A DNA stretch of 64,000 nt from Halorientalis regularis (GTDB lineage Archaea > Halobacteriota > Halobacteria > Halobacteriales > Haloarculaceae). The position numbers and the translations under genes were made by a program. Shown here piece after piece: positions 17,380 to 25,686 of the stretch; the first letter of the stretch is position 1, and every line of letters begins with the position of its first letter. The notes under the pieces are model-generated. The model was not told the DNA's origin. It saw only the letters and a program-made list of their open reading frames with translations, and did not search any database. The stretch covers positions 101,387 through 165,386 of the forward strand of contig NZ_JALJCL010000011.1 in NCBI RefSeq assembly GCF_023698535.1, given 5' to 3'.

Positions 17380-18279
17380 ATGGTTCCGGTCGTGAGGTAT
17401 TTTGGCCTGCACCGGATAGTAGCGAGAGTGTTCGGAGGAGACATTACGCCAGCAGAGGAAGTACTCGGTCCCGGAGACGACGCTGACGTGGCGATTGTCG
17501 GGGGCATTCACGGCGATGAACCGAGTGGCGTTCGGGCAGTCCGGGAGGTTCTCGACTCCTCCACGAACTTACAGCGACCGATACAACTCGTCGTAGCGAA
17601 TCCGCCTGCCGTCGCGAGCCATCGCCGATATATCGATGCCGACATGAACCGAGTGTTTCCAGGCGATCCGGCCAGCGAGGACCGCGAACGCCGACTCGCT
17701 GCTGCGCTCCTCAAAACAATCAGCGACTGTGGCGTCGTCCTCTCTCTCCATTCCACCCACTCCTACGATGATCCAATCGCGCTCGTTTCACGGTCACACC
17801 CCGAGGTACAGGCACTAGCCGCTCGCCTCCCAGTGTCTCACGTTGTTGACCAGACGCCCTGTTTCGAGGGAGCATTCGCAACGTCAGCACCCGTTCTCAC
17901 TATCGAAGCAGGCCGAACGCGTACCGAGGAGGCGACGGAAAACGCGCGGCAAATCGTTGAGGCCTTCCTCCAGTTGGTTGATGCACTTCCTGGGGAACCT
18001 GTAGAGACAGATTCGACGTATTACACGATGACTGAGGCAGTCTCGACACAGCCGGACGCCAACTACGATCTCCTCGTCGACAACTTCGAAGTGGTCGAAC
18101 CAGGGACAACCGTCGCACGGAGCGATAGGGGCGAATACGTAGCCGATAGCTCCTTCGTTCCGATTCTGATGTCCGAAACAGGGTATGACGACATCCTGGG
18201 ATACAAAGGCGCTGTCGCTGGCGAGACGCTTTCGTCAGCTCGCAACGCTTGGGGAGTCTCCCCGACTCCTAGGAACTAA
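17380..18279 (+). CDS. succinylglutamate desuccinylase/aspartoacylase-family protein
   Basis: This 299-aa zinc carboxypeptidase-like amidohydrolase has metal ligands His and Glu in AIVGGIHGDEPSG and His in VLSLHSTHSYDD. DADMNRVFPGDP matches the family's substrate-binding Asn-Arg pair. LTIEAGRTRTEEATENA is near the catalytic Glu region. Relatives deacylate N-acyl amino acids; the substrate is unknown. I start at the ATG at 17380, since the upstream in-frame codons run into the transposase remnant. The insertion may have replaced the native promoter and N-terminus. The 3' end overlaps the convergent membrane-protein frame by 45 nt. Confidence 0.8.
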   Translation: MVPVVRYFGLHRIVARVFGGDITPAEEVLGPGDDADVAIVGGIHGDEPSGVRAVREVLDSSTNLQRPIQLVVANPPAVASHRRYIDADMNRVFPGDPASEDRERRLAAALLKTISDCGVVLSLHSTHSYDDPIALVSRSHPEVQALAARLPVSHVVDQTPCFEGAFATSAPVLTIEAGRTRTEEATENARQIVEAFLQLVDALPGEPVETDSTYYTMTEAVSTQPDANYDLLVDNFEVVEPGTTVARSDRGEYVADSSFVPILMSETGYDDILGYKGAVAGETLSSARNAWGVSPTPRN

Positions 18280-18621
18280 TTCACCCGTGTCGTTCTGTAG
18301 AGAGTGAGTAGCCACCAGACTCTCGGCAGAAGGATGGCAACTGTTTTGCGACACTCTCTCGTGAACTCTTCTCTGACACCCTCTCATCCCGTACCAAGCG
18401 ACGCCTCGAAGGAGTTCCTCACCCATCACAGAGTATTTAGAGTGATTTTCGCACACGGCTCCAATGAAGTAGAAACCAGCAAGTGGGCCAGAAAAGCCGA
18501 GAGGAAAGACGAGCGGCTGTAACGACCCCCCGAGAACGTATGCCAGCACCGCACCGACAATCGCTACGATAGACAGTATTGCCCCGTAGCGATGGATAGA
18601 TTGGAAGGTTTCGACATCCAT
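18235..18621 (-). CDS. hypothetical two-helix membrane protein, doubtful C-terminus
   Basis: The first ~60 residues look like a real small membrane protein: MDVETFQSIHRYGAILSIV and two hydrophobic segments (about 13-33 and 36-56). After residue ~70 the sequence becomes hydrophilic and irregular and runs antisense into the desuccinylase gene, so the C-terminus is probably a frameshift product or readthrough. No family is recognised. Confidence 0.4.
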   Translation of the reverse strand: MDVETFQSIHRYGAILSIVAIVGAVLAYVLGGSLQPLVFPLGFSGPLAGFYFIGAVCENHSKYSVMGEELLRGVAWYGMRGCQRRVHERVSQNSCHPSAESLVATHSLQNDTGELVPRSRGDSPSVAS

Positions 18622-18673
18622 AGGATACTCTCGTTCTTTGACGGATTAACTATTTTGTGGACTCCCCATTGAC

Positions 18674-18700
18674 GTCCTCCCCGCGCTGAAGCGCGAGGAC
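18674..18700 (-). mobile_element. leftover right end of an IS1341/IS200-type element
   Basis: GTCCT/AGGAC and CGCGC/GCGCG form a bulged hairpin with loop TGAA. Read on the minus strand the segment is CCTCGCGCTTCAGCGCGGGG followed by AGGACGTCA. That resembles the terminal hairpin and tail of haloarchaeal tnpB elements and ends like the tnpB element at 27.0 kb (GGAGG..GTCA). No tnpB frame is attached. The surrounding 18622-18854 holds no gene. Confidence 0.4.
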
Positions 18701-18854
18701 TCTTCCGTGGGTAAGGGAAACGCCCCAAGTTATCCCAAGGATTGGTGGCGGCGATTCTGCGGGGGCCGAACAGAAGTGCAGACGAGACACTGATCACTAC
18801 GAGATACGTGGTGACAGGAACGAGCGATCCCCTTCGAACGCCGGCAATTCTGCG

Positions 18855-19625
18855 TCAGCACGTAACATCCTCAGGTGACTCCAATTCAGGCTGCTCAACA
18901 TGCCGGTTCCAAAAGGACGCGTCGAGATACACATCCGTAATGCCAGTCGCTCCTGACAGCCGAGCGATCCTCTCAGTGGTAGCCCAGAGAACTCGCTGGA
19001 CCGACTGGGGAACCATCGTCATCACCGTCTCATCATAAAGATCCGCCGCGATCACGAGCGACTCTACCGGACCCGGACCAGGAAAGTTGCCGCCCTCATC
19101 GCGACCACGTTTGTGGGCCAGTCCCCAGGCGGTGTAGAGCCCTTTTACCATCCGAATCGACGGGAGTTCGGCTCTGAATGCAACTATTTCGTTAGTGTCG
19201 TTACGGAAGGTATGCTCGTGTCCTGGTTCGACAGTCAGCGATTCTCCAGGGTCGAGTTGGATTGGCTCTCCATCGCGAACGACAGTGAGCTGTCCCTCAA
19301 GCGTCTTGAACGTCTCTGTCTTCGGATGGTAGTGAGCTGGCGGCTCAGGAGAGTCCGGCGACACCCACTGGACAAGAACTGGACGATCGGTGTTCCCCGC
19401 GTCTGGTCGCTCCATCAGTGTCGCCCATGTCCGACTTACTGGATCGGAAACGAGTGGACGGGGTGACCGTCGCAGGAGGACACTTGCAGGAGTTTCAGGA
19501 TTCAATTCGAGTGAGGGCTCGTCAATCGGGCTTCCGTTTACGAGTGGGCGGCCAGTCCGAATGGTCACCTCTTTCTTATCACCGGTACTCTGTCCCTGTT
19601 CATTGGACTGCGTCTCGGTCTCCAT
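18855..19625 (-). CDS. cupin-domain protein
   Basis: The product is a 256-aa protein with one cupin barrel in the middle (about residues 85-155). PPAHYHPKTETFKTLEGQL supplies the two His and the Glu of cupin motif 1. LDPGESLTVEPGHEHTFRN supplies the motif 2 His. A metal-dependent role or sugar/small-molecule binding is likely, but no substrate can be read. A long C-terminal helical part (YTAWGLAHKRGRDEGG onward) has no match I know. The start at 19625 (METETQSNEQ) gives a charged, disordered N-terminus. Divergent from the Bat-type regulator 88 bp away. Confidence 0.75.
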   Translation of the reverse strand: METETQSNEQGQSTGDKKEVTIRTGRPLVNGSPIDEPSLELNPETPASVLLRRSPRPLVSDPVSRTWATLMERPDAGNTDRPVLVQWVSPDSPEPPAHYHPKTETFKTLEGQLTVVRDGEPIQLDPGESLTVEPGHEHTFRNDTNEIVAFRAELPSIRMVKGLYTAWGLAHKRGRDEGGNFPGPGPVESLVIAADLYDETVMTMVPQSVQRVLWATTERIARLSGATGITDVYLDASFWNRHVEQPELESPEDVTC

Positions 19626-19713
19626 CTCCGTTACGTATAACGGACCGACGTAGATGGAAATTCTGTGAGGTATGCATGTGGGTTTTATGACTGATTCAGT
19701 CGATGGATGGGTT

Positions 19714-20388
19714 ATGAAACACCTCCACGTCACTGTCCATATCGACGACGATCACGCACCGGAATTCTTCGAATTATTGGCCAATTCGTCGGCCATTAAT
19801 GAGACCCGTTTGGTCGACTGGAGCATGACAGCCGACGATCAGTCGACGCTCTTGTATACGGTCGATGGTGATCCAACGACGTTCGCCGAACGGGCCGCTG
19901 ACACCGCGGGTATCGATTCGGTGGAACTGTCCGATACCACACCGGGACAAACATATGTGCTGGTCGTCATGCGACCGCTCGAAACCCCTCTGTTCGCTGC
20001 TATCCAGCGAGCAAGTACAGAGGCGGGACTCATCGTCCGCAAACCAATCGTATATCGCAATGGAACGATGTCTGCCCGCGTCATTGGAGACGCTTCAGTA
20101 CTCCAGCGCGCTCTCGACGATGCCCCCAACGGCGTCGAGGTACAGATCGACAGGATCGGCCGACTTCAGAGTCATTCCAACGATCCAGTAGGTACGCTAA
20201 GCGAAAGACAGCGTGAAGCAGTCGGGGCTGCACTCGAACTCGGCTACTATAACCAGCCTCGAGAAGCAACTCATGAAGACGTCGCCGCCAAACTTGACTG
20301 TGCACCGCCAACAGCCAGCGACCATCTACAGAAGGCAGAAGCAAAAATCATCCGCGCAATGATGGACGAGTTTGGTGGTACTGCATGA
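19714..20388 (+). CDS. Bat-type HTH transcription regulator (HTH_10)
   Basis: The product is 224 aa. The C-terminal ~60 residues are an HTH_10 domain of the kind first seen in Bat: TLSERQREAVGAALELGYYNQPREATHEDVAAKLDCAPPTASDHLQKAEAK, with the recognition helix near PPTASDHLQKAE. The N-terminal ~160 residues form a two-part sensor-like region without PAS or GAF motifs. Start at the ATG at 19714 (MKHLHVTVHID), preferred over one 42 nt upstream. It is divergent from the cupin gene and may control it; a link to bop is possible but not shown. Confidence 0.85.
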   Translation: MKHLHVTVHIDDDHAPEFFELLANSSAINETRLVDWSMTADDQSTLLYTVDGDPTTFAERAADTAGIDSVELSDTTPGQTYVLVVMRPLETPLFAAIQRASTEAGLIVRKPIVYRNGTMSARVIGDASVLQRALDDAPNGVEVQIDRIGRLQSHSNDPVGTLSERQREAVGAALELGYYNQPREATHEDVAAKLDCAPPTASDHLQKAEAKIIRAMMDEFGGTA

Positions 20389-20505
20389 AATTCCCACTAT
20401 ATCACGGGTGCTTGGGCTATTGAAGCGTGTCATTGGGCGTCCTCTCAAGGGTGTAGGTTTCAGTGTTGATCTTGGATATATGGGACCACCCGTTAAAAAT
20501 CACAC

Positions 20506-20727
20506 ATGCATATTCTATGGCATGCCGGATCCGCCATAGCTGTAATCCTTGGTCTTGCCTACGTTATACTTCCAAAGAGAATTCACACCTTTGGCTTTGA
20601 GCTCCTTCGGCGTTCTTCGTCCGACCAATCTGAAGAGTCCAACACCCCCGTCTGGCTTTACCGGAGGGTGAGGGTGTCATACAACGGTTCACATAGCTGT
20701 TCTTCGCTTCCCCGATTCGCTCAGTAG
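20506..20727 (+). CDS. small membrane protein with IS-derived tail
   Basis: The first ~52 residues look genuine: MHILWHAGSAIAVILGLAYVILP is one membrane helix, then a charged segment ending TPVWLYRRVR. The rest translates the GAGGGTGTCAT repeat sequence that also lies next to the transposase start at 17.3 kb. The natural C-terminus (probably a second helix) appears to have been cut off by that insertion. No function is assigned. Confidence 0.45.
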   Translation: MHILWHAGSAIAVILGLAYVILPKRIHTFGFELLRRSSSDQSEESNTPVWLYRRVRVSYNGSHSCSSLPRFAQ

Positions 20728-20835
20728 AGCGCGCGTGTCTTGCACAACTGGTGTGGTCGTAGTCGGTCGAGACGGCTGAACAGCTACCGACATTTTGTCA
20801 GAAAACATTTTCACTTGGGGGTCAGATGGCGAGAT

Positions 20836-21018
20836 CTATCGGCCAGAATACTCGTCCAATCGTCGGATTGCCTCGTCGAAAACCACCCAGAGTAGAATAA
20901 AACCGCTAACGAAGACTAGCGGAAAGAGCGCTGGAATCAGCACTGCGAACAGGGAGAGTTGGATACCAACACCGATTAACAGGAGGTCTTTTTGTCGGTC
21001 TTCCTGGGAGGGCATCAT
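20836..21018 (-). CDS. 60-aa two-helix membrane protein
   Basis: MMPSQEDRQKDLLLIGVGIQ is followed by a long hydrophobic run (LSLFAVLIPALFPLVFVSGFILLWVVF) and a charged tail (DEAIRRLDEYSGR). This looks like a helical hairpin of two short membrane segments around a Pro. An AT-rich stretch (tatatatcgg region) lies 10-30 nt upstream of the ATG. No family is recognised, but the composition is convincing for a real small protein. Confidence 0.5.
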   Translation of the reverse strand: MMPSQEDRQKDLLLIGVGIQLSLFAVLIPALFPLVFVSGFILLWVVFDEAIRRLDEYSGR

Positions 21019-21544
21019 GCACTTTTTGATAGGTTCAATATATATCGGTACCGATTACCAACAACTCAAACGATTACTCCAGAGAGTCTACCGGTCACGT
21101 TTCATCGAACGACCACTTTCCCTTAACGCTGTGTATTGAGAGGCCAGCGTTGGTGGTTTTGGAGGCGCTCACGCGGTCGTGGACTTGAACGCGGTTGAAA
21201 TCTTCTCGACCTGCACTCGCATTGTAACAGCCTGTCGTCGTCTCGTCCTCACCCCAAGATGGACTACAAACTCCGACGACATAGCGGACCTCTTCGTAGA
21301 CTTGTTGGAGTTCATTATGTAAGGATTCAGAAACTACGGGGGTAGAAGGGGATTCAAACCGGTCCCGCCAATCATCGTGTAGCCAGTTGATTTGAGGCGA
21401 GCCGGAGCCGGGTGAATTGCTGAGAGTGACGGTTATAGAGCGTGGACTCACCAGAGTGATCAAATCGCACGTACCGAAGCAGTATGTGAAATTCTCCTAT
21501 GAGTCTTCCCCAGGGTTTAGTGAATAGCTCAGAGACAGAGTAAC
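21019..21544. other. stretch without a convincing gene
   Basis: The longest frame is on the minus strand (21095-21463). It would give a 122-aa Ser/Thr-rich product with no recognisable motif. Part of it (GSPQINWLHDDWRDRFESP) is weakly protein-like and may be debris of a mobile gene. I do not call it. The similar gap 21641-21930 also shows only non-protein-like frames. Confidence 0.3.
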
Positions 21545-21640
21545 ATGGAACCCAAGGATTACGCGATATTGTTCGCACTTCAGGTAGTCGCAACCGTTGT
21601 TGGAATTTTCGTATACATCGGTATCGGTGGTTCGTTCTAA
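21545..21640 (+). CDS. 31-aa single-helix membrane microprotein
   Basis: An ATG opens MEPKDYAILFALQVVATVVG followed by IFVYIGIGGSF and TAA. It has a short charged N-terminus and one 20-residue membrane helix ending in a Gly-rich turn, typical of small haloarchaeal membrane proteins. The preceding bases (AGACAGAGTAAC) do not show a strong ribosome site. It is supported by composition only. Confidence 0.4.
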   Translation: MEPKDYAILFALQVVATVVGIFVYIGIGGSF

Positions 21641-21930
21641 TCACTCCTCTAAGACAGGGTACAAAATCGAGATGCAACATACGCATCTACACTGAGCACT
21701 CGAGTTTTGCACACACGCGGCTGGATGTGACGTTGGCCGATCACTGAGCCTTCCTCGTACCCCTGCACGGGTTGGGCCGTCGTCGTAATCGTGGCGGCAG
21801 CCGAGTCCGGCGACTCTCCCGAGCGGCGGAAATTGCACACAGCGTTTCCGGTGGACGTGTGCAGAACGAGGCTCAGGAAAATATCGACGCGCAACCGGTC
21901 TCAGTCGCACCGAAACCGGTCCAACGCGAT

Positions 21931-22398
21931 TCACGCCGATGCGGCCGACTCTGACCCTTCGCCACGAGGGAGGCCGAACTCAACTTCGATTCGGACCGTG
22001 TCGTAGGGAACGTACGGCTTCTTCGCGCGCCCATCCTTCTCGAAGTGGATGATGTCGTACTCGGCCAGCAGGTGGAGATCGTCGTGGACATCGTGGACGT
22101 CGCGGTCGAGGTGGTCAGCCAGCGCGCGGATGCTCTCGGGTGGCTGTTCCATCACCTCCTCAAGCAGTTCCATCCGCCGGTCAGTGAGCAGCTGGCGGAG
22201 CCGCGCCCGGTCTTCGAAGTTGACGACGTGGGGTACCTCCTCGCCGTCCTCCCACTGTTCGGCGCGCTCGATGGCCGCCTGCTGTGCCTGCTCCGCTGGC
22301 AGCGACGTGATGCGGAGGGTCGACGGGTAGTCGACCTCGTCCGGGCCGGGCGTGAATTCGTCGTGCGTGGGTTCGGTGTCAGTCGGTTCGTTGCTCAT
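21931..22398 (-). CDS. TumA-like antitoxin, winged-helix DNA-binding protein
   Basis: The product is a 155-aa acidic protein with a central winged helix-turn-helix (about 70-130: LTDRRMELLEEVMEQPPESIRALADHLDRDVHDVHDDLHLLAEYDIIHFEKDGRAKKP). This resembles the HVO_A0114-type regulators that accompany TumE/DUF6516 toxins. The N-terminal part (TLRITSLPAEQAQQAAIERAEQWEDG) is probably the toxin-binding or dimer region. The start codon lies 20 nt inside the end of the upstream tumE-like gene, so translation is coupled. By family analogy it binds the toxin and represses the pair. Confidence 0.72.
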   Translation of the reverse strand: MSNEPTDTEPTHDEFTPGPDEVDYPSTLRITSLPAEQAQQAAIERAEQWEDGEEVPHVVNFEDRARLRQLLTDRRMELLEEVMEQPPESIRALADHLDRDVHDVHDDLHLLAEYDIIHFEKDGRAKKPYVPYDTVRIEVEFGLPRGEGSESAASA

Positions 22399-22687
22399 AG
22401 ATTTCGGTCACCTCGGTTTGGAAGTCAGCGATCAGGTCGGAGAGGCCTGTGAACTCCAGTTTCGTGATGTCGCCCTCGGGTGTGTGTCGATGGTGCCGGC
22501 CGACGTCCAGGTGGTAGGGCGCGTTGTCGTATCGCAGGAGCGTGTCGCTGTCAGCGTCCATGTACTGGAAGCTGTACTTCAGCCCCTGCGGGAACTCCTC
22601 GCTCACCGGGACTCGCCACGCGACCATCTCGTACCGGCTCCCGTCCGGTTTCTCGCTTCCGTCCCGGTACACAACTGACGCAGGCAC
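22379..22687 (-). CDS. TumE-like (DUF6516) toxin
   Basis: The product is a 102-aa protein. The core GLKYSFQYMDADSDTLLRYDNAPYHLDVGRHHRHTPEGD matches the DUF6516/TumE pattern (YxxxY, LxRYDNAPxH, HHRH), a presumed toxic nuclease-like family. Translation begins at GTG, supported by GGAG five bases upstream; no ATG fits. A TATA-like TTTATC lies about 35 nt upstream (22721-22728). It is the first gene of the pair, overlapping tumA by 20 nt. Toxicity is inferred from family membership only. Confidence 0.7.
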   Translation of the reverse strand: MPASVVYRDGSEKPDGSRYEMVAWRVPVSEEFPQGLKYSFQYMDADSDTLLRYDNAPYHLDVGRHHRHTPEGDITKLEFTGLSDLIADFQTEVTEIYEQRTD

Positions 22688-22920
22688 CGTCTCCTATGTT
22701 GTATTTCAACCCCAACAGAGATAAACCTTACCCGGCGAAGATGCCTGCAGCATTCATCTATTTGTGTATATGTTGTTTGGTGAAAATGGTGTTAAGAACC
22801 ATTACCACCCAACGAATTGATTCGGACCTGCCCAACTTCCAGACTTTGAGTAGATGATGGGCGCTACAACCAAGACACGGGATTACGGTGCTATTTCATA
22901 CAGGATATCATCTGGAAACT

Positions 22921-24874
22921 ACATAGTATCTAAATTGGAAGAAGACTCAGACGAGAATTCCCGGAATTGACGGATTAAACCGTCAAAAAGTCAGATTCGA
23001 AGAGTGCTGCCGCTCACAAACGACGAAAACCGAGAGGAGGCTTCGTGCTTAAGCGTACCGGCGCAGGAAGTCACCCAATGCACGAACGAATGTATTTGCC
23101 GAGATGACCGGCGGTGACCGGATCGGTTCGCCGATCCCGACTTTGATGAGATAATCGGTGAGCCGCCAGAGGTTGTACAGCAGTGACGCCAACACAAAAT
23201 TACACAGACGTACGCGGTAGTCAGTTGACGATGTCCGCGGGAGGAACTCTTCAATAGACTTGTACTGGTTCTCGATATCCCGTCGGCGGTTGTATTCGTT
23301 GACGACCGAGTCGATTTCCTCGGGAGCGACGTGGTCACGGTTCGTGACGTATGCGCCGTAGTTCCCATCAGCACCATCAGTATCAACCGGCGCATAGATG
23401 TATTCCGCGGTGTGACGATGGCCGCCGTCACTCTCGAACGGCACATCGTGAATGACACCAGCGTCCACACCCTCGGTCGATTTGATGTCCTCGATGGCGT
23501 CGAGGTCATCTTCATACTTCGGGACAGGCGCAAGATACGTCAGGTCACGTTCATCGACTGCTATATAGACATCGTGGCTGTGGAAGCCACGGTCGAACAT
23601 CACTTGGTCAATGTCGACATACTGTTGTGCCTGGTCCAGAAGGCGTGCGACTAGTTCGCCCTTCGCGTACGAGGCAGCGCCTTCATCCTCCCAGACAGAG
23701 TTTTCTTTGACTGGCTCAACAGCGAGGATGATCGGAGCGACATCGCCCACAAGCGTGATAGTGGCGTACTTGTAGCCGCGCTTCACCTCGCCATCGTGCT
23801 TGTAGCCGCTTACCATCGGTGGGAACGTACTCTTCGCAATCCCCTCGTCCTTGTTCTCCCACGGCGTGGGCCAGAATCGCTCGTAAGTAATGTCGATAGC
23901 GGCGGTGACGTGGCGATCATCGAACGGATCGTCGCCACGAATCGTTCCCAAGATGTGGTCAGTCGCAGATTCGAAGGAGTCCATCAGCGTATCGCGGATT
24001 TCCGTGATCGCCGGCATTCGGTCATCCCCAGCGAAGTCATCGATGGTGAGCTGTGCCTCTTCGGTTCCAGGTGTGGCGAATTGCTTGAGCACTCGAAGAA
24101 TCGTATCGCCGGAGGCAGTGGTATCATCGTCGGTGAGCCAGCCGTATTCGCCTTCGCCGTGGGCGCTCTCGCCCATCGTGCAGATCCGAGCAACCATCTC
24201 CAAAATCGCTTTGTCGTCGTAGGTGCGGTTGTCTGCTCGACCGCTGTCGAAGACAGGGAAGGCATACCTGCGCGCGAGTTCGATCGTCTTCGTGGCCTTC
24301 TGGCGTTTCCACTCGCGGTCTTGCTCGGTTGCTTGTTCGTCGGTGTCTCTTTTGTCTTCGTCGGGACTTGTCGGTAGAAGTGCCTCCGAGATTACATCGT
24401 TCTCATGTGCGACGTGGGCGATAGCAATTGCCGATTCGTCGATAACACGCTGTGTCTCGTCATCAAGGGCCCGCCACGTCTCCGAGAGAGTTTGCTGTGT
24501 CGGCGGCGTCGTGAACCCAAACTGTTTGCACAATGCCGGACGGGTATGGAGTTGATCAGCCAATTCATTGTGTGAGAATTCTCGAATCTCTGCGTACAGG
24601 AAACAGCGCACCATCTGCTCGGTACTATACGTGACCTTCGCCGTATCTCGTGTGTCAGTTAGTAGGTCCGTTGGAACCGAGAGGTTCCCGACGACCCGCC
24701 AAAGGTGATCAGCGTAGTCACAGACTGCTTCTGCGTGAGTGACCAGGGCTTCCGCAACCGCAGGTACATCAGATGACATAGATTTTGGAGCGAAAGGGAG
24801 TGGCAGAGAGCATCGTTAGCCGTGATGGTCTCGTACTTAATCTCTGCCGGATTGTGTTTGCTAGAATACTATGT
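22921..24874. mobile_element. insertion sequence with 576-aa transposase
   Basis: ACATAGTAT (22921-22929) and its inverse ATACTATGT (24866-24874) flank the transposase gene at 120 and 87 nt from its ends. They are the only matching inverted pair I found at both sides. If they are the terminal repeats, the element is about 1.95 kb. I could not find a clear target-site duplication, so the exact ends are uncertain. It lies between the tum pair and a small HTH gene and does not visibly interrupt a frame. The left gap (22688-23048) holds otherwise only the tumE promoter. Confidence 0.5.
23049..24779 (-). CDS. DDE transposase (IS4-like superfamily)
   Basis: The product is a 576-aa intact transposase. 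The N-terminal ~100 residues (TYSTEQMVRCFLYAEIREFSHNELADQL) are the DNA-binding part. The RNase H-like core has VTAAIDITYERF (first Asp) and YVDIDQVMFDRGFHSHDVY (second Asp, with DRGF). The catalytic Glu is in VNEYNRRRDIENQYKSIEEFLP, a Y-x2-R-x3-E signature. It ends with hydrophobic LCNFVLASLLYNLWRLTDYL. The shared YKSIE-x-F motif links it to the decayed transposase at 16.4 kb. All frames are open, so the element may be active. Confidence 0.9.
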   Translation of the reverse strand: MSSDVPAVAEALVTHAEAVCDYADHLWRVVGNLSVPTDLLTDTRDTAKVTYSTEQMVRCFLYAEIREFSHNELADQLHTRPALCKQFGFTTPPTQQTLSETWRALDDETQRVIDESAIAIAHVAHENDVISEALLPTSPDEDKRDTDEQATEQDREWKRQKATKTIELARRYAFPVFDSGRADNRTYDDKAILEMVARICTMGESAHGEGEYGWLTDDDTTASGDTILRVLKQFATPGTEEAQLTIDDFAGDDRMPAITEIRDTLMDSFESATDHILGTIRGDDPFDDRHVTAAIDITYERFWPTPWENKDEGIAKSTFPPMVSGYKHDGEVKRGYKYATITLVGDVAPIILAVEPVKENSVWEDEGAASYAKGELVARLLDQAQQYVDIDQVMFDRGFHSHDVYIAVDERDLTYLAPVPKYEDDLDAIEDIKSTEGVDAGVIHDVPFESDGGHRHTAEYIYAPVDTDGADGNYGAYVTNRDHVAPEEIDSVVNEYNRRRDIENQYKSIEEFLPRTSSTDYRVRLCNFVLASLLYNLWRLTDYLIKVGIGEPIRSPPVISANTFVRALGDFLRRYA

Positions 24875-24948
24875 TTGAATCAAGCAATATTGTATATTGA
24901 CTCGCAACACAAAAGTACTTCGGCGACGGACGATGTTCAAATCACACA

Positions 24949-25398
24949 ATGATTGAGGACAAGGAGATTATTGAGTTCCTCCAAAGGAAGGGAGCAATGG
25001 AGATCTTAGTCGAAATAGGCCACGAACCCCAGCGACATACGGACCTTCGCGAGAAATTGTTACTGAGTTCGAGTACTGTCCACGATCGTCTCAAAGTCGG
25101 CGTTCAGCATGAATTGTGGGAACAGACACTGGAGCAGCGTCCAAATGGTGTTTCAAAAAAAGTGTATGAACTGACCGATATCGGGCAGGAAGTATGGGAG
25201 TTCGCTCAGGACGAAAACCTCCGCCAGTATCACATGGCGAGACGAGATGCAGTTCGACGTGTGCGGAATGCAGAAAATGCTGTACTTCAGTCGGTGTCGC
25301 CGGAAGATGCTGATTGGCAAGACGAGATTGACTCGTATATCGAAACCGAGCGCTTCGAGATGCAACAGCGTCTGGATGATTATTTAACTGACACCTGA
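24949..25398 (+). CDS. winged-helix transcriptional regulator
   Basis: The product is a 149-aa protein. The first ~85 residues form a winged helix (KEIIEFLQRKGAMEILVEIG, HTDLREKLLLSSSTVHDRLKVGVQHELWEQ, and a wing ending VYELTDIGQEVWEFA), resembling HxlR/PadR-like haloarchaeal regulators. The C-terminal ~60 residues are a charged helix, possibly for dimerisation. A TATA-rich patch (caatattgtatattgac) lies about 50 nt upstream. Its 3' end overlaps the end of the convergent epimerase pseudogene by 15 nt. Confidence 0.75.
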   Translation: MIEDKEIIEFLQRKGAMEILVEIGHEPQRHTDLREKLLLSSSTVHDRLKVGVQHELWEQTLEQRPNGVSKKVYELTDIGQEVWEFAQDENLRQYHMARRDAVRRVRNAENAVLQSVSPEDADWQDEIDSYIETERFEMQQRLDDYLTDT

Positions 25399-25544
25399 GT
25401 CCGGGACAGTATTGGTATACTGGGCACAGACACGTTCGATCCCCTCCTCGAAGGAGATCTCGGGCTCCCATCCCGTCGCCGCGTTGATCTTCGAGCTATC
25501 TTGATACAGCGAGAGAATCCCGCCCTTCCCGTGAGGGACGAGTG

Positions 25545-25560
25545 TTCCGACGTGTCGGAA
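25545..25560. repeat. left-end palindrome of the tnpB element
   Basis: TTCCGAC/GTCGGAA is a perfect 7-bp inverted repeat around GT, about 40 nt inside the left end. Left-end hairpins are the sites used by Y1 transposases in IS200/IS605 elements. The match here is structural only. Confidence 0.5.
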
Positions 25561-25686
25561 CCGAGGACCGAACAGGGCGGGCGTGAATCGCTACGCTCCG
25601 CTACCCAGCCGACAGTGTTTCTTCCGGCAGGATATTCCACGCCGACCCGAAAGATCAAGTCATTGTTCTGTCATAGGCTATATATA

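Noticed and set aside
21095..21463. 122-codon minus-strand frame
   Set aside because: Ser/Thr-rich with no motif and no clear start signal; described as a gap rather than called a gene.
21641..21934. 97-codon minus-strand frame next to the TumA-like gene
   Set aside because: Arg/Cys/Pro-rich irregular composition, unlike haloarchaeal proteins.
25546..25686. Longer TnpB start at 25501
   Set aside because: It would begin in the TTGAT border and run through the left-end hairpin; the GTG after TATATATAG fits TnpB relatives.
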